A DNA stretch of 64,000 bases from Eurosta solidaginis (lineage: Eukaryota > Arthropoda > Insecta > Diptera > Tephritidae), in the NCBI RefSeq assembly GCF_040869045.1, contig NC_090320.1, positions 243,474,978-243,538,977 on the forward strand, given 5' to 3'. The position numbers were made by a program, and so were the translations under genes. The notes under the pieces were generated by a model. It saw only the letters and a list, made by a program, of their open reading frames with translations. It ran no database searches and was not told the DNA's origin. Shown one piece after another: positions 20,640 to 34,919 of the stretch. Numbering within the stretch: position 1 is the first letter of the stretch; the number at the start of each line of letters is the position of its first letter.

Positions 20640-23600
20640 TCACCCTGGTCCTCATTTTGGTCGATATCTCGAAAACGCCTTCATATATACAACTACCACC
20701 ACTCCCTTTTAAAACCCTCATTAACCTTTAATTTGATACCCATATTGTACAAACGCATTCTAGAGTCAACCCTGGTCCACCTTTATAACGATATCCTGAA
20801 AAGGCGTCCACCTATAGAACTGAGGCTCACTCCCTTTTAAAACACTCATTAGCACCTTTCATTTGATACCCATATCGTAAAAACAAATTCTAGTGTCACC
20901 CCTGGTCCACCTTTATGGCGATATATCGAAATGGCGTCCACCCATAGAACTAAGGCCCACGCCCTTTTAAAATGCTCATTAACACCTTTCGTTTAATACC
21001 CATATTGTACAAACGCATTCTAGAGTCACCCCTGGTCCACCTTTATGGAGATATCTCGAAAAGGCGTCCACCTATAGAACTAAGGCCCACTCCCTTTTAA
21101 AATACTCATTAACACCTTTCATTTGATGCCCATATCTTACAAACAAATTCTAGAGTCACCCCTGGTCCACCTTTATGGGGATATCTCGAAATGGCGTCCA
21201 CCTATAGAAATAAGGCCCACTCTCTTTTAAAATACTCATTAACACCTTTCATTTGATACCCATATCTTACACACAAATTGTAGAGTCACCCGTGGTCCAC
21301 TTTTGTGGCGATATCTCGAAAAGGCGTCCACCCATAGAACTAAGGCCCACTCCCTTTTAAAATACTCATTAACACCTTTCGTTTGATACCCATATCGTAC
21401 AAACGCAGTCTAGAGTCACCCCTGGTCCACCTTTATGAAGATATCTCGAAAAGGCGCCCACCTATAGAACTAAGGCCCACTCCCTTTTAAAATACTCATT
21501 AACACCTTTCATTTGATACCCATATCTTACAAACAAATTCTAGAGTCACCCGTGGTCCACTTTTGTGGCGATATCTCGAAAAGGCGTCCACCCATAGAAC
21601 TAAGGCCCACTCCCTTTTAAAATACTCATTAACACATTTCGTTTGATACCCATATCGTACAAACGCAGTCTAGAGTCACCCTTGGTCCACCTTTATGGAG
21701 ATATCTCGAAAAGGCGTCCACCTATAGAACTAAAACCACTCCCTTTTAAAATAATCATTAACACCTTTCATTTGATACCAATATCTTACAAACAAATTCT
21801 AGAGTCACCCCTGGTCCACCTTTATGGCAATATGTCGAAAAGGCGTCCGTCCACCCATAGAACTAAGGCCAACTCCCTTTTAAAATACTCATTAACACTT
21901 TTCGTTTGATACCCATATCGTTCAAACGCAGTCTATAGTCACCCCTGGTCCACCTTTATGGAGATATCTCGAAAAGGCGTCCACCTATAGAACTAAGGTA
22001 CACTCCCTTTTAAACTATTCATTAACACATTTCGTTTGATACCCATATCGTACAACCAAATTCTAGAGTCACCCCTGGTCCACCTTTATGGCGATATCTC
22101 GAAAAGGCGTCCACCTATAGAACTAAGGCCCACTCCCTTTTAAAATACTCATTAACACCTTTCGTTTGATACCCATATCGTATATCTCGAAAAGGCGTCC
22201 ACCTATAGAACTAAGGCCCACTCCCTTTTAAAATACTCATTAACACCTTTCGTTTGATACCCATATCGTACAACCAAATTCTAGAGTCACCCCTGGTCCA
22301 CCCTTATTACGATATCTCGAAAAGGCATCCGCCTATACAACTAAGGTCCACGCCCTTTTAAAATACCCATTAACACCTTTCGTTTGATACCCATATCGTA
22401 CAACCAAATTCTAGAGTCACCCCTGGTCCACCTTTATGGCGATATCTCGAAAAGGCGTCCGCCTATAGAACTAAGGTCCACGCCCTTTTAAAAGACTCAT
22501 TAACACCTTTAATTTGATACCCATATCGTACAACCAAATTCTAGAGTCACCCCTGGTCCACCTTTATGGCAATATCTCGAGAAGGTGACTACCTATAGAA
22601 CTAGAGCTCACTCCCTTGTAAAATACTCATTAACACCTTTCATTTGATACCCATATCGTACAAACAAATTCTAGAGTCACTCCTGGTCCACCTTTATGGC
22701 GATATCTCGAAAAAGCGTCCACCCATAGAACTAAGGCCCACTCCCTTTAAAAATACCCATTAACACCTTTCATTTGATACCCATATCGTACAAACAAATT
22801 CTAGAGTCACCCCTGGTCCACGTTTATGGCGGTATCTCGAAAAGGCGTCCGCCTATAGAACTAACGCCCACGCCCTTTTAAAAAACTCATTAACACCTTT
22901 AATTTGATACCCATATCGTACAACCAAATTCTAGAGTCACCCCTGGTCCACCTTTATGGCAATATCTCGAAAAGGTGACTACCTATAGAACTAAGGCCCA
23001 CTCCCTTGTAAAATACTCATTAACACCTTTCATTTGATACCCATATCGTACAAACAAATTCTAGAGTCACCCTGGTCCACCTTTATGGCGATATCTCGAA
23101 AAGGCGTCCACCTATAGAACTAAGGCCCACTCCCTTGTAAAATACTCATTAACACCTTTCATTTGATACCCATATCTTACAAACAAATTCTAGAGTCACC
23201 CCTGGTCCACCTTTATGGCGATATATCGAAAAGGCGTCCACCCATAGAACTAAGGCCAACTCCCTTTTAAAATACTCATTAACACTTTTCGTTTGGTACC
23301 CATATCTTTCAAACGCAGTCTATAGTCACCCCTGGTCCACCTTTATGGAGATATTTCGAAAAGGCGTCCACCTATAGAACTAAGGCACACTCCCTTTTAA
23401 ACTACTCATTAACACATTTCGTTTGATACCCATATCGTACAACCAAATTCTAGAGTCACCCCTGGTCCACCTTTATGGCGATATCTCGAAAAGGCGTCCA
23501 CCTATAGAACTAAGGCCCACTCCCTTTTAAAATACTCATTAACACCTTTCGTTTGATACCCATATCGTATATCTCGAAAAGGCGTCCACCTATAGAACTA

Positions 23601-26600
23601 AGGCCCAATCCCTTTTAAAATACTCATTAACACCTTTCGTTTGATACCCATATCGTACAACCAAATTCTAGAGTCACCCCTGGTCCACCTTTATGGCGAT
23701 ATCTCGAAAAGGCATCCGCCTATACAACTAAGGTCCACGCCCTTTTAAAATACTCATTAACACCTTTCGTTTGATACCCATATCGTACAACCAAATTCTA
23801 GAGTCACCCCTGGTCCACCTTTATGGCGATATGTCGAAAAGGCGTCCACCTATAGAACTAAGGCCCACTCCCTTTTAAAATACTCATTAGCACCTTTCGT
23901 TTGATACCCATATCGTATATCTCGAAAAGGCGTCCACCTATAGAACTAAGGCCCACTCCCTTTTAAAATACTCATTAACACCTTTCGTTTGATACCCATA
24001 TCGTACAACCAAATTCTAGAGTCACCCCTGGTCCACCTTTATGGCGATATCTCGAAAAGGCATCCGCCTATACAACTAAGGTCCACGCCCTTTTATAAAA
24101 CTCATTAACACCTTTAATTTGATACCCATATCGTACAACCAAATTCTAGAGTCACCCCTGGTCCACCTTTATGGCGATATCTCGAAAAGGCGTCCACCCA
24201 TAGAACTAAGGCCCACTCCCTTTAAAAATACTCATTAACACCTTTCAGTTGATACCCATATCGTACAAACAAATTCTAGAGTCACCCCTGGTCCACGTTT
24301 ATGGCGATATCTCGAAAAGGCGTCCGCCTATAGAACTAAGGTCCACGCCCTTTTAAAAAACTCATTAACACCTTTAATTTGATACCCATATCGTACAACC
24401 AAATTCTAGAGTCACCCCTGGTCCACCTTTATGGCAATATCTCGAAAAGGTGACTACCTATAGAACTAAGGCCCACTCCCTTGTAAAATACTCATTAACA
24501 CCTTTCATTTGATACCCATATCGTACAAACAAATTCTAGAGTCACCCCTGGGCCACCTTTATGGCGATATGTCGAAAAGGCGTCCACCCATAGAACTAAG
24601 GCCAACTCCCTTTTAAAATACTCATTAACACTTTTCGTTTGATACCCATATCGTTCAAACGCAGTCTATAGTCACCCCTGGTCCACCTTTATGGAGATAT
24701 CTCGAAAAGGCGTCCACCTATAGAACTAAGGCCCACTCCCTTTTAAACTACTCATTAACACATTTCGTTTGATACCCATATAGTACAACCAAATTCTAGA
24801 GTCACCCCTGGTCCACCTTTATGGCGATATCTCGAAAAGGCGTCCGCCTATAGAACTAAGGCCCACTCCCTTTTAAAATACTCATTAACACCTTTCGTTT
24901 GATACCCATATCGTATATCTCAAAAAGGCGTCCACCTATAGAACTAAGGCCCACTCCCTTTTAAAATACTCATTAACACCTTTCGTTTGATACCCATATC
25001 GTACAACCAAATTCTAGAGTCGCCCCTGGTCCACCTTTATGGCGATATCTCGAAAAGGCGTCCACCTATAGAACTAAGGCCCACTCCCTTTTAAAATACT
25101 CATTAACACCTTTCGTTTGATACCCATATCGTATATCTCGAAAAGGCGTCCACCTATAGAACTAAGGCCCACTCCCTTTTAAAATACTCATTAACACCTT
25201 TCATTTGATATCCATACCGTACAAACAAATTCTAGAGTCACCCCTGGTCCACGTTTATGGCGATATCTCGAAAAGGCGTCCGCCTATAGAACTAAGGTCC
25301 ACGCCCTTTTAAAAAACTCATTAACACCTTTAATTTGATACCCATATCGTACAACCAAATTCTAGAGTCACCCCTGGTCCACCTTTATGGCAATATCTCG
25401 AAAAGGTGACTACCTATAGAACTAAGGCCCACTCCCTTTAAAAATACTCATTAACACCTTTCGTTTGATACCCATATCGTATATCTCAAAAAGGCGTCCA
25501 CCTATAGAACTAAGGCCCACTCCCTTTTAAAATACTCATTAACACCTTTCGTTTGATACCCATATCGTACAACCAAATTCTAGAGTCGCCCCTGGTCCAC
25601 CTTTATGGCGATATCTCGAAAAGGCGTCCACCTATAGAACTAAGGCCCACTCCCTTTTAAAATACTCATTAACACCTTTCGTTTGATACCCATATCGTAT
25701 ATCTCGAAAAGGCGTCCGCCTATAGAACTAAGGCCCACTCCCTTTTAAAATACTCATTAACACCTTTAATTTGATACCCATATCGTACAACCAAATTCTA
25801 GAGTCACCCCTGGTCCACCTTTATGGCAATATCTCGAAAAGGTGACTACCTATAGAACTAAGGCCCACTCCCTTTAAAAATACTCATTAACACCTTTCGT
25901 TTGATACCCATATCGTATATCTCAAAAAGGCGTCCACCTATAGAACTAAGGCCCACTCCCTTTTAAAATACTCATTAACACCTTTCGTTTGATACCCATA
26001 TCGTACAACCAAATTCTAGAGTCGCCCCTGGTCCACCTTTATGGCGATATCTCGAAAAGGCGTCCACCTATAGAACTAAGGCCCACTCCCTTTTAAAATA
26101 CTCATTAACACCTTTCGTTTGATACCCATATCGTATATCTCGAAAAGGCGTCCACCTATAGAACTAAGGTCCACGCCCTTTTAAAAAACTCATTAACACC
26201 TTTAATTTGATACCCATATCGTACAACCAAATTCTAGAGTCACCCCTGGTCCACCTTTATGGCAATATCTCGAAAAGGTGACTACCTATAGAACTAAGGA
26301 CCACTCCCTTTAAAAATACTCATTAACACCTTTCGTTTGATACCCATATCGTATATCTCAAAAAGGCGTCCACCTATAGAACTAAGGCCCACTCCCTTTT
26401 AAAATACTCATTAACACCTTTCGTTTGATACCCATATCGTACAACCAAATTCTAGAGTCGCCCCTGGTCCACCTTTATGGCGATATCTCGAAAAGGCGTC
26501 CACCTATAGAACTAAGGCCCACTCCCTTTTAAAATACTCATTAACACCTTTCGTTTGATACCCATATCGTATATCTCGAAAAGGCGTCCACCTATAGAAC

Positions 26601-29600
26601 TAAGGCCCACTCCCTTTTAAAATACTCATTAACACCTTTCATTTGATATCCATACCGTACAAACAAATTCTAGAGTCACCCCTGGTCCACGTTTATGGCG
26701 ATATCTCGAAAAGGCGTCCGCCTATAGAACTAAGGTCCACGCCCTTTTAAAAAACTCATTAACACCTTTAATTTGATACCCATATCGTACAACCAAATTC
26801 TAGAGTCACCCCTGGTCCACCTTTATGGCAATATCTCGAAAAGGTGACTACCTATAGAACTAAGGCCCACTCCCTTTAAAAATACTCATTAACACCTTTC
26901 GTTTGATACCCATATCGTATATCTCAAAAAGGCGTCCACCTATAGAACTAAGGCCCACTCCCTTTTAAAATACTCATTAACACCTTTCGTTTGATACCCA
27001 TATCGTATATCTCAAAAAGGCGTCCACCTATAGAACTAAGGCCCACTCCCTTTTAAAATACTCATTAACACCTTTCGTTTGATACCCATATCGTATATCT
27101 CAAAAAGGCGTCCACCTATAGAACTAAGGCCCACTCCCTTTTAAAATACTCATTAACACCTTTCGTTTGATACCCATATCGTACAACCAAATTCTAGAGT
27201 CGCCCCTGGTCCACCTTTATGGCGATATCTCGAAAAGGCGTCCACCTATAGAACTAAGGCCCACTCCCTTTTAAAATACTCATTAACACCTTTCGTTTGA
27301 TACCCATATCGTATATCTCGAAAAGGCGTCCACCTATAGAACTAAGGCCCAGTCCCTTTTAAAATACTCATTAACACCTTTCGTTTGATACCCATATCGT
27401 ACAACCAAATTCTAGAGTCACCCCTGGTCCACCTTTATGGCGATATCTCGAAAAGGCGTCCACCCATAGAACTAAGGCCCACTCCCTTTAAAAATACTCA
27501 TTAACACCTTTCATTTGATATCCATACCGTACAAACAAATTCTAGAGTCACCCCTGGTCCACGTTTATGGCGATATCTCGAAAAGGCGTCCGCCTATAGA
27601 ACTAAGGTCCACGCCCTTTTAAAAAACTCATTAACACCTTTCGTTTGATACCCATATCGTACAACCAAATTCTAGAGTCACCCCTGGTCCACCTTTATGG
27701 CGATATCTCGAAAAGGCGTCCACCTATAGAACTAAGGCCCACTCCCTTTTAAAATACTCATTAACACCTTTCGTTTGATACCCATATCGTATATCTCGAA
27801 AAGGCGTCCACCTATAGAACTAAGGCCCACTCCCTTTTAAAATACTCATTAACACCTTTCATTTGATATCCATACCGTACAAACAAATTCTAGAGTCACC
27901 CCTGGTCCACCTTTATGGCAATATCTCGAAAAGGTGACTACCTATAGAACTAAGGCCCACTCCCTTGTAAAATACTCATTAACACCTTTCATTTGATACC
28001 CATATCGTACAAACAAATTCTAGAGTCACCCCTGGGCCACCTTTATGGCGATATGTCGAAAAGGCGTCCACCCATAGAACTAAGGCCAACTCCCTTTTAA
28101 AATACTCATTAACACTTTTCGTTTGATACCCATATCGTTCAAACGCAGTCTATAGTCACCCCTGGTCCACCTTTATGGAGATATCTCGAAAAGGCGTCCA
28201 CCTATAGAACTAAGGCCCACTCCCTTTTAAACTACTCATTAACACATTTCGTTTGATACCCATATAGTACAACCAAATTCTAGAGTCACCCCTGGTCCAC
28301 CTTTATGGCGATATCTCGAAAAGGCGTCCACCTATAGAACTAAGGCCCACTCCCTTTTAAAATACTCATTAACACCTTTCGTTTGATACCCATATCGTAT
28401 ATCTCAAAAAGGCGTCCACCTATAGAACTAAGGCCCACTCCCTTTTAAAATACTCATTAACACCTTTCGTTTGATACCCATATCGTACAACCAAATTCTA
28501 GAGTCGCCCCTGGTCCACCTTTATGGCGATATCTCGAAAAGGCGTCCACCTATAGAACTAAGGCCCAGTCCCTTTTAAAATACTCATTAACACCTTTCGT
28601 TTGATACCCATATCGTACAACCAAATTCTAGAGTCACCCCTGGTCCACCTTTATGGCGATATCTCGAAAAGGCGTCCACCCATAGAACTAAGGCCCACTC
28701 CCTTTAAAAATACTCATTAACACCTTTCATTTGATACCCATACCGTACAAACAAATTCTAGAGTCACCCCTGGTCCACGTTTATGGCGATATCTCGAAAA
28801 GGCGTCCGCCTATAGAACTAAGGTCCACGCCATTTTAAAAAACTCATTAACACCTTTAATTTGATACCCATATCGTACAAACAAATTCTAGAGTCACCCC
28901 TGGTCCACCTTTATGGCAATATCTCGAAAAGGTGACTACCTATAGAACTAAGGCCCACTCCCTTGTAAAATACTCATTAACACCTTTCATTTGATACCCA
29001 TATCGTACAAACAAATTCTAGAGTCACCCCTGGTCCACCTTTATGGCGATATCTCGAAAAGGCGTCCACCTATAGAACTAAGGCCTACGCCCTTTTAAAA
29101 AACTCATTAACACCTTTCATTTGATACCCATATCGTACAAACAAATTCTAGAGTCACCCCTGGTCCACGCTTATGGCGGTATCTCGAAAAAGCGTCCACC
29201 CATAGAACTAAGGCCCACTCCCTTTAAAAATACCCATTAACACCTTTCATTTGATACCCATATCGTACAAACAAATTCTAGAGTCACCCCTGGTCCACGT
29301 TTATGGCGGTATCTCGAAAAGGCGTCCGCCTATAGAACTAACGCCCACGCCCTTTTAAAAAACTCATTAACACCTTTAATTTGATACCCATATCGTACAA
29401 CCAAATTCTAGAGTCACCCCTGGTCCACCTTTATGGCAATATCTCGAAAAGGTGACTACCTATAGAACTAAGGCCCACTCCCTTGTAAAATACTCATTAA
29501 CACCTTTCATTTGATACCCATATCGTACAAACAAATTCTAGAGTCACCCCTGGTCCACCTTTATGGCGATATCTCGAAAAGGCGTCCACCTATAGAACTA

Positions 29601-32600
29601 AGGCCCACTCCCTTGTAAAATACAAATTAACACCTTTCATTTGATACCCATATCTTACAAACAAATTCTAGAGTCACCCCTGGTCCACCTTTATGGCGAT
29701 ATATCGAAAAGGCGTCCACCCATAGAACTAAGGCCAACTCCCTTTTAAAATACTCATTAACACTTTTCGTTTGATACCCATATCGTTCAAACGCAGTCTA
29801 TAGTCACCCCTGGTCCACCTTTATGGAGATATCTCGAAAAGGCGTCCACCTATAGAACTAAGGCACACTCCCTTTTAAACTACTCATTAACACATTTCGT
29901 TTGATACCCATATCGTACAACCAAATTCTAGAGTCACCCCTGGTCCACCTTTATAGCGATATCTCGAAAAGGCGTCCACCTATACAACTAAGGTCCACGC
30001 CCTTTTAAAATACTCATTAACACCTTTCGTTTGATACCCATATCGTACAACCAAATTCTAGAGTCACCCCTGGTCCACCTTTATGGCGATATCTCGAAAA
30101 GACATCCGCCTATACAACTAAGGTCCACGCCCTTTTAAAATACTCATTAACACCTTTCGTTTGATACCCATATCGTACAACCAAATTCTAGAGTCACCCC
30201 TGGTCCACCTTTATGGCGATATGTCGAAAAGGCGTCCACCTATAGAACTAAGGCCCACTCCCTTTTAAAATACTCATTAACACCTTTCGTTTGATACCCA
30301 TATCGTATATCTCGAAAAGGCGTCCACCTATAGAACTAAGGCCCACTCCCTTTTAAAATACTCATTAACACCTTTCGTTTGATACCCATATCGTACAACC
30401 AAATTGTAGAGTCACCCCTGGTCCACCTTTATGGCGATATCTCGAAAAGGCATCCGCCTATACAACTAAGGTCCACGCCCTTTTAAAATACTCATTAACA
30501 CCTTTCGTTTGATACCCATATCGTACAACCAAATTCTAGAGTCACCCCTGGTCCACCTTTATGGCGATATGTCGAAAAGGCGTCCACCTATAGAACTAAG
30601 GCCCACTCCCTTTTAAAATACTCATTAACACCTTTCGTTTGATACCCATATCGTATATCTCGAAAAGGCGTCCACCTATAGAACTAAGGCCCACTCCCTT
30701 TTAAAATACTCATTAACACCTTTAATTTGATACCCATATCGTACAACCAAATTCTAGAGTCACCCCTGGTCCACCTTTATGGCGATATCTCGAAAAGGCG
30801 TCCACCCATAGAACTAAGGCCCATTCCCTTTAAAAATACTCATTAACACCTTTCAGTTGATACCCATATCGTACAAACAAATTCTAGAGTCACCCCTGGT
30901 CCACGTTTATGGCGATATCTCGAAAAGGCGTCCGCCTATAGAACTAAGGTCCACGCCCTTTTAAAAAACTCATTAACACCTTTAATTTGATACCCATATC
31001 GTACAACCAAATTCTAGAGTCACCCCTGGTCCACCTTTATGGCAATATCTCGAAAAGGTGACTACCTATAGAACTAAGGCCCACTCCCTTGTAAAATACT
31101 CATTAACACCTTTCATTTGATACCCATATCGTACAAACAAATTCTAGAGTCACCCCTGGTCCACCTTTATGGCGATATGTCGAAAAGGCGTCCACCCATA
31201 GAACTAAGGCCAACTCCCTTTTAAAATACTCATTAACACTTTTCGTTTGATACCCATATCGTTCAAACGCAGTCTATAGTCACCCCTGGTCCACCTTTAT
31301 GGAGATATCTCGAAAAGGCGTCCACCTATAGAACTAAGGCACACTCCCTTTTAAACTACTCATTAATACATTTCGTTTGATACCCATATAGTACAACCAA
31401 ATTCTAGAGTCACCCCTGGTCCACCTTTATGGCGATATCTCGAAAAGGCGTCCGCCTATAGAACTAAGGCCCACTCCCTTTTAAAATACTCATTAACACC
31501 TTTCGTTTGATTCCCATATCGTATATCTCGAAAAGGCGTCCACCTATAGAACTAAGGCCCACTCCCTTTTAAAATACTCATTAACACCTTTCGTTTGATA
31601 CCCATATCGTATATCTCGAAAAGGCGTCCACCTATAGAACTAAGGCCCACTCCCTTTTAAAATACTCATTAACACCTTTCGTTTGATACCCATATCGTAC
31701 AACCAAATTCTAGAGTCGCCCCTGGTCCACATTTATGGCGATATCTCGAAAAGGCGTCCACCTATAATCTAAGGCCCACTCCCTTTTAAAATACTCATTA
31801 ACACCTTTCGTTTGATACCCATATCGTATATCTCGAAAAGGCGTCCACCTATAGAACTAAGGCCCACTCCCTTTAAAAATACTCATTAACACCTTTCAGT
31901 TGATACCCATATCGTACAAACAAATTCTAGAGTCACCCCTGGTCCACGTTTATGGCGATATCTCGAAAAGGCGTCCGCCTATAGAACTAAGGTCCACGCC
32001 CTTTTAAAATACTCATTAACACCTTTCGTTTGATACCCATATCGTACAACCAAATTCTAGAGTCGCCCCTGGTCCACCTTTATGGCGATATCTCGAAAAG
32101 GCGTCCACCTATAGAGCTAAGGCCCACTCCCTTTTAAAATACTCATTAACACCTTTCGTTTGATACCCATATCGTATATCTCGAAAAGGCGTCCACCTAT
32201 AGAACTAAGGCCCACTCCCTTTTAAAATACTCATTAACACCTTTCGTTTGATACCCATATCGTACAACCAAATTCTAGAGTCGCCCCTGGTCCACCTTTA
32301 TGGCGATATCTCGAAAAGGCGTCCACCTATAGAACTAAGGCCCAGTCCCTTTTAAAATACTCATTAACACCTTTCGTTTGATACCCATATCGTACAACCA
32401 AATTCTAGAGTCACCCCTGGTCCACCTTTATGGCGATATCTCGAAAAGGCGTCCACCCATAGAACTAAGGCCCACTTTTAAAAATACTCATTAACACCTT
32501 TCATTTGATATCCATACCGTACAAACAAATTCTAGAGTCACCCCTGGTCCACGTTTATGGCGATATCTCGAAAAGGCGTCCGCCTATAGAACTAAGGTCC

Positions 32601-34080
32601 ACGCCCTTTTAAAAAACTCATTAACACCTTTAATTTGATACCCATATCGTACAACCAAATTCTAGAGTCACCCCTGGTCCACCTTTATGGCAATATCTCG
32701 AAAAGGTGACTACCTATAGAACTAAGGCCCACTCCCTTGTAAAATACTCATTAACACCTTTCATTTGATACCCATATCGTACAAACAAATTCTAGAGTCA
32801 CCCCTGGTCCACCTTTATGGCGATATCTCGAAAAGGCGTCCACCTATAGAACTAAGGCCTACGCCCTTTTAAAAAACTCATTAACACCTTTCATTTGATA
32901 CCCATATCGAACAAACAAATTCTAGAGTAACCCCTGGTCCACCTTTTTGGCGATATCTCGAAAAGACGTCCACCTATAGAACTAAGGCCCACTCCCTTTT
33001 AAAATACTCATTAACACCTTTCATTTGATACCCATATCGTACAAACAAATTCTAGAGTCACCCCTGGTCCACCTTTATGGCGATATCTCGGAAAGGCGTC
33101 CACCTATAGAACTATGGCCTACGACCTTTTAAAAAACTCATTAACACCTTTCATTTGATACCTATATCGTACAAGCAAATTCTAGAGTCGCCCCTGGTCC
33201 ACCTTTATGGCGATATCTCGAAAAGGCGTCCACCCATAGAACTAAGGCCCACTCCCTTTTAAAATACTCATTAACACCTTTCATTTGATACCCATATCGT
33301 ACAAACAAATTCTAGAGTCACCCCTGGTCCACCTTTATGGCGATATCTCGAAAAGGCGTCCACCTATAGAACTAAGGCCCACGCCCTTTTAAAAAGTCAT
33401 TAACACCATTAATTTGATACCCATATCGTACAACCAAATTCTGGAGTCACCCCTGGTCCACCTTTATGGCGATATCTCGAAAAGGCGTCCACCCATAGAA
33501 CTAAGGCCCACTCCATTTTAAAATACTCATTAACACCTTTCATTTGATACCCATATCGTGCAAACAAATTCTAGAGTCACCCCTGGTCCACCTTCATGGC
33601 GATATCTGGAAAAGGCGTCCACCTATAGAACTAAGGCCCACGCCCTTTTAAAAAACTCATTAACACCTTTCATTTGACATCCATATCGTAGAAACAAATT
33701 CTAGAGTCACCCCTGGTCCACCTTTATGGCGATATCTCGAAAAGGCGTCCACCCATAGAACTAAGGCTTACGACCTTTTAAAAAACTCATTAACACCTTT
33801 CATTTGATACCCATATCGTACAAGCAAATTCTAGAGTCACCCCTGGTCCACCTTTGTGGCGATATCTCGAAAAGGCGTCCACCCATAGAACTAAGGCCCA
33901 CTCCCTTTTAAAATACTCATTAACACCTTTCATTTGATACCCATATCATACAAACCAATTCTAGAGTCACCCCTGGTCCACCTTTATGGCGATATCCCGT
34001 AATGGCGTCCACCTATAGAACTATGGCCTACTCTCTTTTAAAATACTCTTTAATACCTTCCATTTGATACCCATGTCATA
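20640..34080 (+). repeat. 130/88-bp satellite-like array, over 100 monomers
   Basis: The full monomer is 130 bp (AACACCTTTC or variant at 21111, 21241, 21371, 21501, 21631). A short monomer of 88 bp arises from a 42-bp deletion joining CATATCGTA directly to TATCTCG. I estimate 105-115 monomers in 13.4 kb. Variants such as GGTGACTACC, CGCCCCTGG and TTTCAGTTGATACC recur at fixed multi-monomer spacings, showing block-wise amplification. Monomer length is not a multiple of three, so open frames inside are chance. Confidence 0.95.
25270..26850 (+). repeat. 436-bp higher-order repeat inside the array
   Basis: The rare variant AAAAGGTGAC starts at 25401, 25837 and 26273, exactly 436 bp apart, equal to short + full + short + full (88+130+88+130). 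The next occurrence at 26839 is 566 bp on, one extra full monomer. Confidence 0.9.
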
Positions 34081-34205
34081 CACACACCTTCCAGGGTTAC
34101 CCTAGGTTCATTTTCCTATATAGTGATTTTCCCTTATTTTGTCTCCAAAGCTCTCAGCTGAGTATGTAATGTTCGGTTACACCCGAACTTAGCCTTCCTT
34201 ACTTG

Positions 34206-34919
34206 TTTTTGTAAACACTTTAATTATGAGCAAGGAAAATTACACATCTACTCATATTTGCTGACTCCGCAGCTATAATTTCAACAAGGTTATGCATTAT
34301 GAGTAGATTGCACGTATTTTTTTATGGAGAACGGTAGAATGCCTCTGATATTGAAAAGTAGCCAACTCCCAAATATTGTTGCAAGCAAATCATAAGGAGA
34401 ATTTGACATTTGCTCTTGCTAAGGGTGCTGGCACACTTCGCAACTGAAATTATTTTCCCAATGGTTGGTAAATTTTCTAACACTTTTCGCAATTAAAAAC
34501 TGCAATTTAACAATCGAATATAATATAAAACTTTCTACTTACTATTCCAAAAACAAAATACTTTTTTTTTCAAATTTAGAAAAATTAAAAAATAACAATA
34601 ATTATCATTAGAAAAAAATTATTGTTCTGGCCTTGAGCTCGATTCGAACCTTGAACGAATATAATATAGTTGGGCCATAAAATGTGGGCGAAAAATTTTA
34701 CGGGCCTATTTATACATCGAGTTTTGGGAATTGTGAGAATGTGAGTTTGCAAATACAAACCTACATATATATTGAGCTAGAATTGTTGATATACTTTATC
34801 TCACACAGCTTTCTATAGTTATATTTTTTCAATTAAATACCTACTACACTTAAACCAAATAGAATAAGCTCGACATTTTTCATCGAAGAACTTTAGCTTA
34901 AAGTTGAAATATTAGTCTA
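34206..34919. other. Non-coding, nothing recognised
   Basis: AT-rich sequence with no element ends or coding frames I can support. Confidence 0.5.

Larger units (their letters stand above)
19995..34205 (+). mobile_element. Family A element A3 with giant satellite array
   Basis: 5'-truncated: it starts within the AAAATACAAAAA..GGGCGTGGCTCCGCC module that lies internally in A4 (about 40870). It passes through the shared A body to about 20640, the tandem array to about 34080, then subterminal CTCAGCTGAGTAT, hairpin arms 34171-34176 and 34183-34188, and CTTACTTG at 34205. It encodes no protein. At 14.2 kb it is by far the largest A copy in the window, and nearly all the excess is array. Confidence 0.8.

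Noticed and set aside
20640..34080. CRISPR-like array because of regular repeats
   Set aside because: Monomers are contiguous 130/88-bp units with no unique spacers, in clearly eukaryotic DNA; it is satellite-like.
34626..34670. tRNA or SINE from a box-B-like GATTCGAACC (minus strand)
   Set aside because: No box A at the right distance and no foldable tRNA; a single 10-base match is not enough.
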